From NCBI GenBank assembly GCA_013397845.1, contig VZTG01004266.1, forward strand, positions 1 through 64,000: DNA of 64,000 nt, read 5' to 3'. The notes under the pieces were generated by a model that saw only the letters and a list, made by a program, of their open reading frames with translations, was not told the DNA's origin and ran no database searches. Positions within the stretch are counted from its first letter, which is position 1; each line of letters begins with the position of its first letter. Positions 12,574-22,932 of the stretch are shown here, in pieces. The position numbers were made by a program, and so were the translations under genes. Source of the stretch: Melanocharis versteri. Its lineage: Eukaryota; Chordata; Aves; Passeriformes; Melanocharitidae.

Positions 12574-15499
12574 TTTATAGGAGGGCTGTGGTGTTGTTAG
12601 GACTCCCCTCCAGCTGAGCTGATTTGACAATTTAGAGGCCACAGTATTTACATCAGCCTGAAAAGAAATCTGTATTCCTTCATGCCTCAGTTTCTCTGGG
12701 AATAAATATTGGTAGGATGTTTTCCAGAACTTCCTTTTCAGGAGCAGCATGAAACTTAATTTTCACCATTTTTTGAAGGCTTTAGGTTTTCTGGTAAAAA
12801 GAAGCTTCACTTGAAAGTGATGCTCTAAAATATTGTACAAGTTACCAAACCTTGTCATTCCTCTTTAAATTACTCTTCGGTACCATTTACCAAGAGTGTA
12901 AAATTATATATTTATAATATATATTACATATACTACTAGGAGAGTGCCTAGCAAAAAAATTGTCCTATTCTTTGATATTACTTGAAGTTTAAGGTCTCAG
13001 GTCTCATTTCCAGGAGAAAAGCCAGGTGTTTCATGGACAGGATGGATCTCCTTTGGGGAAGCTGGTTTGCCCAAGAGGGCAGAAATGGCTCCTCTATTTT
13101 CATTTCTATTTAACATCCATGCTCTGGTTTCTGTCCTGGCATTTCTGGTGTCGGTAGAACTGGACTCTGCTGTCTCTAGGTGCTGTGAGTGTGGTGGGTG
13201 GGACTGGGGTCTGTCTCCGAGTCTGTTGCAGTTTTCCTTTTGGGAAGTGCAGGATATGCTGGTGTTTGGGATATAAATGATAACCAAAGGCTGCTCCTTA
13301 TCCAACCATAGACTGTCAAATTGATTGTAAGCTGATTTTTAATTTTTTCCCCCCCTGACTCACTTCACAAGTCTCTTGGAAGAAAATGAACTTGGAAAAC
13401 ATGAAGGGAGTTTCTGTGCAGAATTCAGTTCTCACTTCTCTGGGCAAATTTCATCAGCTTGGAATTTAAGGGCTAATTCTGCTGAAGTTATATTCAATTC
13501 ACACGGGCAGCCAGTGAAATAAGAGAACACCAAGGAAATAATTAAATGTTGTGCAATCGGGGCTGCAGCATGTCAGGGTACAAATAATACAAGATGAGAT
13601 ATCCTTTCATGGATTAAACTCGTATTTATTTGGTAGCCTTTGATCTCTGTTATCACAAAATAAAATCCTGTAGGGCATCAGCATTGTCTGACCCCAGGAC
13701 CAGCCAGTGCCAGGTGAGGAGCTGCAGGGATGTGCTGATTGCAGCTATCACAGGATCAGAAAAGAGAAACCAAGGCCCAGTTTTTTTAATGAATTAATAT
13801 TTGAATTATACTTATTTATTGCAGGTGCCTCTGCGGGTTATGAATTTATCCTGAATTCCTGTGACAGATTAGGGTTTAAAAAAGGCAAAGCAATAAAGAA
13901 ATGTTTAGATCAAATATCCGGTAGATTATTCCTGAACCCAGTTTGTGGTTTTGGGGCTGTTTTGTCTCTTCCATTTTTGAGTGCTCTGGGCCATTGTTTG
14001 GGAAGAGCTTTCCGAAGCAGAGCAGCAATGCTCACCAAAATATTCGGTTCATTCCAGCCAGGCTGGCTTTGGGAGAGGTCCCTGCCACGGAACAAACCTG
14101 TTTCCTTCACTGGGATGTGTCAGTTAGAAACACCAACTGCAAGGATTTCTTCTGTTCTCACGAAAAAGGAAGGAAACAGCTGGTAAATGTTTCACAGATG
14201 GTAAAGCTCTTGGCATCTCTCAGGAGAGGGCCACCCATACAGATGGCTCATTATTTTAACATTTGGATTTTCATCTTATTAAAACATCTTTTTTTTTTTC
14301 CCTGGTTTTATTTAGCATCATAAATTCTCTTACACTTTAGTTAACAACTCGGTGATTTGGGGGAAGTGTGTGTGCTGTAAGGAACATCATTTGGCTAAAA
14401 CAAGGATCTGCATCATTATTCTCTGCTCTGATGTGGAACGAGTGGACTTGAACCTGATTAAAAACACCAAATGCAAGCAAATGCTTGGAAATATGACTTT
14501 ATCAAGCAAAGGTCAGCTGAGCCTGCATAGAAGCTGAATTATTCAGTAAATGAAGGAATGTAGTGAGTGAAGCAAGCAAACATTTCTATCTTGGGCATTG
14601 CATCAATTAATGCCACGCTGCTTTCTGCACACACCACAGGAGAGGGGCCTTGCATGAGCTCCCAGTGACTGGTTCGTGGTGAGAGCAGCCCTAAATACAA
14701 AATATTGCCTTTCAAATACCTGGTGAAGAGCCCAGGGGAGTGGGGTTTTCAGAAATGGCTGTGAAATGTGCCCGGGCAGCTCCACCTTTGTGAGGGCACG
14801 TGCAGCCACCAACGTGCAAATAGCTGGCGTGTTTAACATGTGTTCTACATAAATCCCAGCTCCACACACGGCTCAGGGAATGTCACTGGTCCCTTCTGGG
14901 TTTGTGGCAGGGGGAGGGATGGAACCAGTGCCAAAAGGTGGTGGAACAGTGCCCTACGTGGTGGGGGAAGTTGGGGCGTGCTGAAATTGAGCTGAATGTC
15001 CTGGGTTTGGTGCCTCCCCTCCCTCCCTTCCCTGGTCCTGGCTGTGCTTTCCAGCCCCTGACACTCTGCACACACAGGGGCTGAAGAAGCTGAGGCAGAT
15101 GTTTGGCCCTTTCTGCAATAAAAAGTATGGAATAGGTGGGAGATAATGTAGGAGAGAGGAGGAATGTGAAGAGAGCCCTGGATGTAACACCAAATCTTTC
15201 CTCTCTGTTTTTCGGATTTTTTTATTTGAAGTTTTAGCAGGTCTCCCTATGAAATGACTAAAATATAGGCCTGTGGTATAAATATAGATCAGCAATGGCA
15301 CAGATTGCTGTATGGATCAACCTATAAAGATGAAAAGTAGCAGCTGATGCATGTCCTACAGCTGCCCTGTAAATCTCATTGTGGGCTCAACCAAGAAGTG
15401 CTGCCTGAAAAACTCTGGGTGCTCCATGCTGAGGCTTGTGCTCTGCAATTATAATTAAAAATTGAATAATCAGGAGTGGGAAGAAAGAAACCCAAGTCT

Positions 15500-15695
15500 T
15501 ACTTGGCATTTGTATGAGCAACTCCCCATTGATTCCAGTAGGTTACATCAACAGTGAAGGCTTGACCTGAAAGCTGCCTACAAATATTCCATTAATAAAT
15601 ACAGGGACAGATTTGTAGCATGTAAATCACTGGAGCTCCACTGATGCCAGTGTAGCTGTGCTGATTTACATCAGCTGAAGAGTTGGCCTCTGGAA
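15500..15695. repeat. Possible relic of an ancient palindromic amniote repeat
   Basis: Phrases such as GAGCAACTCCCCATTGATTC, ATCACTGGAGCTCCACTGAT and CTGATTTACATCAGCTGA resemble an old, partly palindromic interspersed repeat that is common in turtle, crocodile and bird genomes. The match is from memory and strongly decayed. The family name is not certain. Confidence 0.35.
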
Positions 15696-17990
15696 TTCAC
15701 ATTCCTTCTGAGATCAAAGATGTGTCAGCAAATGGTGAACTTCATTTGTATTTTTTAGCCTTCTAATTTAAAAATAGCCCAATAGATTTATGATTAAATG
15801 GCAGGGCTCTTATGGCCAGACTTTGGATGCCACGTTTCAGCCAGACACCACTCACAGGCAGGCTGTAAATCCTCCCCAAAAGGGGGTTTAGCTGGAATGC
15901 TGAAAGCTCTGTAATGCTTGTGGGTACTGCTGTGTCATATTTATGGAGGATGGGCCAATCCAAGCATAACCCAAAACACGAACAGCACCAGGGGCCGGGT
16001 GGCTCGGGGGGCTGGCAGAGCTGCCAGCTCCAATTCAGTCATAGCCAGAAGTGACAAAGTTGTTCCCATTTCTGGAAGCTGGCTCGGTCCATTTGTTGTC
16101 TTTCTCCTTGGAGAGGTTAAAAAATAATGGGGTTATGGAAGAAACGGAGGCTCTGGGGGGCTGCTGGGTGACGTGGCACTGATGGCACTGCCACTGCTGC
16201 AAAGGGAGCTGGCTGGGCTTGGGGATCCTGAAATGTTCACCAGGGATGCTCCAGGTAGGGATTAACTCGATGTGCAGACCAAGACATGGAGGATACAACT
16301 GTGTCCTTTTGTTTGATTTCCCATGGAAACAAACCAAATGCAGTAGTACTGGCAGGGATAATAAGTTTCAGCAGACATCTACAAAAATCTGTTTGTTCTG
16401 AAGTTGAGGGAAATCGGGTAAAAATGGGTGGCCAAATGGAGGTGGGAGAGCTGCTGTATGAACTCCTTGGGCATGAGGAAAGTGGGGAATCCTTTGGGGA
16501 GGCTCCAGAAGCACAGCTGGATCTTGCATCATCCTGGGTTTCAGTTGACTGCAAAATCCCAGTCCTTACACAGTGGGATTTGTCAGTTTTTGCCATGTAA
16601 AGTGCCACTGTCTTTTTCCAGTCTTTAACTGAGTGTTTGGTGTGGATAGCCAAGGAGCCCCAGCCTCCAGCTGAGGCTGAGCTGCTTTGTACCATGAATG
16701 TCTTTGTGGTGCTGAGGTTCGGGGGCACCGTCCTCCCTGAAAAGGGCAGAGTGGAAACGCAGTGATACAGAAAGTGAAATGAGGAAGAGACTGGCTTTGT
16801 GTCTCTTGAGAGCTTGTATTTGCAACAAATAAATACCTCTGGTATTTTTGAGCTCTTCCAGAGGAGTTTCTAATGGTGCACAGCAGCAGAAATTCCAAGG
16901 AGTATCTTGAGCATAACACAAATATGTGGTGGATGGAAAAATAACCAGGGAATTGGACTTAGCTCCACTGGAATGGGTTGGTAAAAGTCACAATATTTGC
17001 GTGTGGCTGAGTGTACCCAAAGAGCTTCGAACCAGTTTGGTTGACCCTGTCTGGTGAGGGGTGGGTGGGATGGAGAAGAGGCTTTCTCTGAGCGTGGTGT
17101 GATGCCCTGTGAAGGTGTCAGTGCTGCAAACAGCCAACAGGAGTGGATGGACCAGTGGCCTTTTCATGATACAACAGCTTAATATCTGTTTTACCCCTCA
17201 GAAACATCTCCTGATTTGGTGTAGGCTCAGATGTTATTAGCTTGCGAGGGAGTGTGGATGGCATCTCTGGAGTCTAACGTGGGCATGGGGGCTCTCTTTT
17301 TGATCATTATGGGGTATGAGCGTTTTGTAATTCTTCCAGTGCAAAAGAAGCTGTTTGGTGACAGGCATCAAGTCAAATTCCTGCAAGAGGCTGGCAGCAG
17401 AATACATTTCTCTGTTTAACTGCATGCAAAACACTTGTCAAGACAGATTCTGGTCCCTTTTCCAGAGCAGGGCCTCTCGCTACCTTGTGTTGCAGATAAC
17501 CTGGCAGAGCTGGTGCAGCAGCCTGTGCTGGGCTGGGAGCAGGGCTCTCACCCTGCCTCAGCACCTACCAGAGGAGCCTGGCTGGCACACGGCTCTGGGG
17601 GAGAAGGACAGGCACAAACACACCTGGAGGCAGATGGAAACAGAGCAGCTTTGAACCCTCCGAAGCAGTGACAGCTTGTCTCGTTCCCTAATGTTTGCCA
17701 CCGCGTCCGTGGGGTGGGAGAACCTGGGAAAGTGTTGGTGGGGATGATGGGAGAGGACAGAGGATGGGGGCCTGCAGGAAGCGTGGTGGTGCTGAGGCTG
17801 CTGAGTGTGCATGGGTGGCAGGCAAAAGGGAACAAAAGCCTGGAAATGCAGCTCCAACTCCCTCTCTGGAGGAGGAAATTAGTTCTGCTTCTTTCCCCTC
17901 CCACTGTGCTTGGATGTAATATAAAAGTTTAGAAGTATAGGGCTGATGTTGCTACTCGTTATGCCACTGTTCCAATTAGAGCTGTGTTGT

Positions 17991-18124
17991 CTTTGGGGCT
18001 CTCTCTGCTATTAAAATAGTGCTTATCTTCATGCTGTGCCTCCCTGTTTCTCCCTGGGATCTCCATTTCCCCTGGATGTGTTACCTTTTCCCCCATTCTC
18101 CTCACTTTTGCCTCCTGTTGTCTC
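17991..18124 (+). repeat. 134-bp dispersed repeat, copy A
   Basis: This segment, from CTTTGGGGCTCTCTCTGC to CTCCTGTTGTCTC, matches 20267-20400 over all 134 bp without an indel. I count six substitutions, about 4.5 percent. Similarity stops sharply on both sides. The element has no TG...CA ends, no target duplication that I can see and no coding capacity. It may be part of an unrecognised mobile element or a local duplication. Confidence 0.85.
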
Positions 18125-20266
18125 GGCTGCTCTGCTTCCCTCCTGTGAGTCTTTCTCTCTGCCCCTTTGCCATTTCAGAAGTGTTATTCTATCATTTCGA
18201 GTGCTTGCAGCTGCCTCTGGGGCTGTCTCCTCCTTTAGCACGGGCTGACCTCTGCTGAAAGCCACTCTCACCTCTGCAGCAGCCAACTTCAGAGGCTAAA
18301 GAGACAGGCAGGCTGTGGCACGTGATGGTCAGCTCTGACAGAAGTGTGAGTTTTGGGAGGGGAGGAGGGACAGACAGGATGAGCTTGAGGTGGCTGAGAA
18401 TGATAAACCTGTCACAAACCTCGTCTCTGAAAACTGCAAAAATATTGACATGTCCTGGTGAGGAATAAGCCCCCACCCTGAAATTGGTGCCTTTGTCCCA
18501 CCTCTGGTTTCACAGGATTCCTGCTTGCTGCGTTGTCATGGCACAGGGGCTTTGTGCTGCCTTTTTGTTGCTGTTTCAGCATGGAGAAATCTGTGCCGTC
18601 TTAATTATTAACCTGTTACGCTTAACTTTCATTACCTATATGTTTTTTAATGTCTCCTCTTGAGGTGACAAATGAAAGTGGTGGCTGTGCCACTGCTGCA
18701 GAGCTTTAACTCCGGACTCTGCGCTCACCGTGTGCCTGTGGTAATGACTCCCATAAAAGTGCCTGGATTGTTCTCTGGTGCAAATTGGGCTCAGCAATAA
18801 TGCCCCATTCTCCTCAGAACAACTGTGTACTGCTCAGCTTCCTTGGACACCTTATTGGAGCACAAGGCGACATCAGGATGGGTTAATAAATACTGTGGCG
18901 GAAATTTAAGCACTTGCAAAGAGCTGCTTATTCTTTTACGTGAATGACTTTGAGCATAACTCCTTTTTGGGGGAATAGGGGTGAACTCAAAGGGGATGTG
19001 CTGGTGGAATGGTAAAAAGGCCTCAGCCCCCAGCAGCCAGCTCCTGTTCCAGGTTGTAAGTCATCCCTGCCTGAGTCAGGGCTCAATCTCTGTGCCTTCA
19101 TCTCTGCTGGCACTTGGAGTTTACAGTTGAGCTATTCCAGCTTATTTGTGCATCCACCAGCTCCAGCCATGAAACTCCGGGGTAAATAAGGCTGCTAAAA
19201 ATGTGCATCTCCTTTCCCAACTCGTACATATCTGATGGGGGGCAACGCTGGGAGGGATGGTGTGAGTGAGGATATAAGGTTGTGTATAAGCTTGGGATTT
19301 ATGGCCGAACTCTTGGCTGTTTCCTGAGCTACACCTTCATTATTACAGCAGTATTGAGAGAAGTAGTTCAGTCATGTTTGTAAAGTGCAAATGGAAAATA
19401 ATAATTATCCTCTTGCAGCCCCTTGTTTGTATATCCACTTCCATGTGAAAATGCCCTCAAATTGAGCAAACTTAGACAAACGGGCATTAAAATAAACCTG
19501 GCAGGAGCAGAGACTCCCCAGCCCACCTGTTGCAGTCGTCCTTTTTCCTGCTCCCCCTCACACCTTCAACCCAAGGCCACTTGCCTGTGCTCAGGCTGGG
19601 GAAGGAGTCCCCAGCTCCTGTCTTGCTTTTTTCTTTGTTTGCTCAGTTCTTTGTTTGCAGAGCTCAGTAGAACTTAGCTATAGCCACAGCTTCTTGAAAA
19701 AAAAAAACCCTATTTCATCCTTTTTATGAATGCTCTAAATATAACTGTTGAAGCAAAACAATGCAGTCAGATAAACAAAGAAATGCAGGCAGTGTAAGCA
19801 AAAGCCTCTTCAGCAGGTCTCAAGTCAGGCAGCTTTCCTTTCTTTTGTGTGTTTTAGCTAACAGCCCATTGAACCAACAATGAGAAGAAAGGGAACAGAG
19901 ATTTACTGCTCCTCTCGCTGCTCTTTTAAAGATATTAATACCAGGAGAAAAGGTGGGAGTTAAAGGAGCTAAAACAAGCTGGGGCTCTGCTCACCTGCCT
20001 GCTCCCTGAGGAGCAGCTGTGGGATGGGATGCTCGGGGTCACAGGCTGTGGCACTGGGATTCCACTGCCTGGAACAGCTCCTGCACTTCTGTCACAATCC
20101 TCATCCCTGCCCTGTTCCCCCACGGCCGCGTGTGGAGCTGCACAGGGAAGCAGATTTACTGGGTGATCTGGCTGAAGAACGACCTGGCCAGAAGAATATG
20201 GGGGAAAAATGTGCTTTTAAGGTTTTCTGGAATGGTCTGCAGCCACACCAGTAACAGTGGAGGTGA
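18125..20266. other. No gene recognised; spacer between two dispersed repeat copies
   Basis: The DNA between the two 134-bp copies shows no reverse transcriptase, transposase or other recognisable frame. The part at 18590-18900 is AT-rich and unrepetitive and might be conserved non-coding sequence, but this is only a guess. An A-run lies near 19698. Confidence 0.5.
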
Positions 20267-20400
20267 CTTTGGGGCTCTCTCTGCTATTAAAATTGTGCTT
20301 ATCTTCTTGCTGTGCCTCCCTGTTTCTCCCTGGGATCTCCATTTCCCCTGGATGTGTTGCCTTTTTTCCCATTATCCTCACTTTTGCCTCCTGTTGTCTC
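20267..20400 (+). repeat. 134-bp dispersed repeat, copy B
   Basis: This copy is in the same orientation as the one at 17991-18124, 2276 bp downstream. The substitutions are concentrated in T-rich parts (for example TTACCTTTTCC in copy A against TTGCCTTTTTT here). The flanks differ completely, so this is not a remnant of a simple 2.3-kb tandem duplication. Confidence 0.85.
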
Positions 20401-21245
20401 AACTGTCAGTGAAGGGGTGCTTAAGCCACAGGTGCCACCAGAGAATTTCTGTAACCTCACAATCAGTTTCAGGGCACAACCAATAGCAAAGCTATACTTT
20501 TACAACAGAATAAGGGACAAAAGCCTCATTTTCTGATTTCCCTTTTGATACTTTGATCCCCAGCCCGTGTGCTGTGAGTGGCAGGAGGGCAAGGTAGAAC
20601 TGAGGTTAGGAGTGATGCCTTTCTCTGGTCTTAGGAAATGAAAGCCAGGCACGGTTAAAGGGTCAGAGGGGGTTTTTTACCCGATATCTTTAGTAGGATC
20701 CTATTGATGCATCACTTTGCCCAGGTGGAACATGTCACAGTGCCCCTTAAGCCCTTCAGCAGCTCTGCTTTAAGCTGATCTCTCCTACTTCTCAAATCAT
20801 CCTCGTGTACGTGAGTTTTGGAGTTGTGTATGCTGCGAGACTGGTTTGGGTGGCCTGTCCCTTGAGACGCTGCTGTGTGTCCAGGAGGCAGCAGCTTCAT
20901 GTCCTTCCTGTCCATCCCCTCCTTGGCTGTGGCAAAGCCACGCCTGGGCTCAGGCTGCATTTCAGGTTTGTGGTCCCCTGGCGCTTGCCCAAGGTGGGAA
21001 ATCCTCTCGCTGGGGGAGGTGGGCTGTGCTGCTTAGGACTTCCCCCTGCAGCTGTGCCAGGTGCCATCCTACAGGCTCCCCACTGCAGTAGTTGTTCCCT
21101 GGTTTGTCCCCGGGTTCCTCTGTAGCAAATCAGCAGAAGTGGAAGGAACAGAGCGCTGCAGTGGCTGAGTTCTGTTACTCGTGTTTTGAGATCCGCTCTT
21201 TGACTCTGGCAGGGTTTTCTTGGATTTATCCAGAACTGGCTCTTC
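20401..21245. other. No gene recognised; lies 3' of the CKAP2L-like relic
   Basis: No frame here resembles a protein. On the minus strand this DNA lies downstream of the stop codon at 21374 and may contain the rest of a 3' untranslated region, but no clear end could be set. Confidence 0.45.
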
Positions 21246-21633
21246 CTTAGCCTGGCAGTTATTAGTTCTGTGCCATCCTCTCCCCTCCACACCTGAGGGG
21301 CAGCAGGAGCAGTCAGTGGAGCGTGTAGGAAGCAGAGCAGTGGGCAGGCAAGCCTGGCCCTGCCAGGAACCTTTCAGGTGCTCTTGGAGGGAAATGAGCT
21401 CAAACCCTCCAGCTCTGTCACTTCTGGCAAAGCCGTGTTTCTCCGGAAGATGAAGCAAGTACGCCCCTCAGCATCCAGGGTTTCACTGAGGGATGACACC
21501 ACGGGGTCGTGGTCCTTCAGCATCTCTGGGTAGTGACTCCCAGCCCGCTCAATCCGTAGTGAGTGCCGCACAGGTGTCAGGAATTTCAGTTCTGGGCCTT
21601 CCAGGAACTCCCTTCTTCTGGATGCAGATGTAA
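21246..21633 (-). pseudogene. CKAP2L: CKAP2L-like C-terminal fragment, block 1
   Basis: On the minus strand this block encodes the extreme C-terminus of a CKAP2/CKAP2L family protein. Landmarks in order are ELKFLTPVRHSLRIER, SHYPEMLKDHDPVVSSL, CFIFRRNTALPEVTELE and a stop at 21374, followed by at least 128 bp of apparent 3' untranslated region. CKAP2L is a spindle-pole and centrosome protein needed for mitosis in dividing progenitor cells; I prefer it over CKAP2 because of the IERA...YPEML...HDPVV pattern, from memory. The block ends at an unknown base (21634) that breaks the frame's upstream part. It duplicates 21635-22022: 195 bp are identical, then 11 differences in 193 bp. Confidence 0.65.
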
Positions 21634-21634
21634 N
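21634..21634. other. Assembly gap (single n) at a duplicated join
   Basis: One unknown base separates blocks 1 and 2. Sequence on its left (from 21246) restarts on its right (from 21635). The true length between the two blocks is unknown. Confidence 0.95.
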
Positions 21635-22254
21635 CTTAGCCTGGCAGTTATTAGTTCTGTGCCATCCTCTCCCCTCCACACCTGAGGGGCAGCAGGAGCA
21701 GTCAGTGGAGCGTGTAGGAAGCAGAGCAGTGGGCAGGCAAGCCTGGCCCTGCCAGGAACCTTTCAGGTGCTCTTGGAGGGAAATGAGCTCAAACCCTCCA
21801 GCTCTGTCACTTCTGGCAAAGCCGTGTTTTTCCAGAAGACGAAGCAAGTATCCTCCTCAGCATCCAGGATTTCACTGAGGGATGACACCACAGGGTCATG
21901 GTCCTTCAGCATCTCTGGGTAGTGACTCCCAGCCCGCTCAATCCGTAGTGAGCGCCGCACAGGTGTCAGGAATTTCAGTTCTGGGCCTGCCAGGAACTCC
22001 CTTCTTCTGGATGCAGATGTAACCTGGAACGTGAGTGAGAGGGGAAAGGAGGCCAGGGCCTCCCCAGCAGGCCTGGAGCCCGTGCTGTGGGCTGCCTCTC
22101 ACGTGGACAAGGCGTTGTACACTCCCAAGGAATGGGTTCCTCAGCCTCTTCTCCTTCCAGTTTTTGGCCTGCATTCTTCAACACCTTGAGAGCCGTTTCC
22201 CTGAGCTCCTCGACTGGCTCAGCCCCGGTGCTGACTGCTGCTCTGTACAGCTTC
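21635..22254 (-). pseudogene. CKAP2L: CKAP2L-like C-terminal fragment, block 2
   Basis: Read on the minus strand, the block starts inside the helical C-terminal domain (YRAAVSTGAEPVEELRE, then ALKVLKNAGQKLEGEEAEEP). It changes frame, then gives VRRSLRIERAGSHYPEML, LDAEEDTCFVFWKN and a stop at 21763. Between the two parts lies about 80 bp with a GTGAGA donor-like start and a TTCCAG acceptor-like end, but splicing there does not restore one frame by my reading. Compared with block 1 the tail has about eight amino-acid differences, which is a lot for 11 base changes and suggests weak constraint. Both ends of this block are repeated in its neighbours. Confidence 0.6.
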
Positions 22255-22255
22255 N
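22255..22255. other. Assembly gap (single n) at a duplicated join
   Basis: One unknown base separates blocks 2 and 3. The 360 bp to its right (22256-22615) repeat 21895-22254 on its left with a few substitutions. Confidence 0.95.
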
Positions 22256-22932
22256 GTCGTGGTCCTTCAGCATCTCTGGGTAGTGACTCCCAGCCCGCTC
22301 AATCCGTAGTGAGTGCCGCACAGGTGTCAGGAATTTCAGTTCTGGGCCTGCCAGGAACTCCCTTCTTCTGGATGCAGATGTAACCTGGAACTTGAGTGAG
22401 AGGGGAAAGGAGGCCAGGGCCTCCCCAGCAGGCCTGGAGCCCGTGCTATGGGCTGCCTCTCACGTGGACAAGGCCTTGTACACTCCCAAGGAATGGGTTC
22501 CTCAGCCTCTTCTCCTTCCAGTTTTTGGCCTGCATTCTTCAACACCTTGAGAGCCGTTTCCCTGAGCTCCTCGACTGGCTCAGCCCCGGTGCTGACTGCT
22601 GCTCTGTACAGCTTTGACACATCAAAGGGGCCACGCTGGGCCAGCAGCTTTGCTTGGCAGATCCAGAATTTGACAAATTTCTCTGCCTGGGGCACAAGGG
22701 ACAGCGTTGCCGAGAGCTCCTCTGCATGGACACCCTTCTCAGTGAGCTTCAGGCACTCAGTTAATGTTGTTGATCTTTGCTTGGCAGTGCTGCTCTGGAT
22801 TCCCCTGCTTCTCTTGTGCTTTGACCTTTCTGGAGGATGGCTGCACTGCCTGCTTCCAAAGCAGCACCATCAGTGGCCGCTTGTGTTTCTTGCCTTTGGA
22901 TGCCAACCACTCCTCCAGCTGTTTCTTACCAT
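22256..22932 (-). pseudogene. CKAP2L: CKAP2L-like C-terminal fragment, block 3, with 3' splice site and frameshift
   Basis: This is the longest block. On the minus strand a good splice acceptor (CCTTCTGCAG) precedes 22932. The exon then reads KKQLEEWLASKGKKHKRP, a hallmark of the CKAP2 C-terminal domain. The frame hits a stop at 22759-22757, just where the sequence TLTECLKL appears in another frame, so there is a frameshift. It continues with QAEKFVKFWICQAKLL, FDVSKLYRAAVSTGAEP and ELRETALKVLKNAG. A second frame change is needed to reach ELKFLTPVRHS before the gap at 22255. A retained splice site argues against a processed retrocopy. No upstream exons, including the large N-terminal exon expected for this family, were found at higher coordinates. 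Confidence 0.65.

Larger units (their letters stand above)
12135..17990. other. No gene recognised; small repeats only
   Basis: The longest open frames are 163 codons (16237-16728, minus) and 159 codons (13707-14186, plus), with no recognisable domain. The stretch contains a 20-bp direct repeat pair (12473 and 12554), an AT-only tract (about 12900-12930) and a possible ancient repeat relic (15500-15695). The rest is unassigned. Confidence 0.5.
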
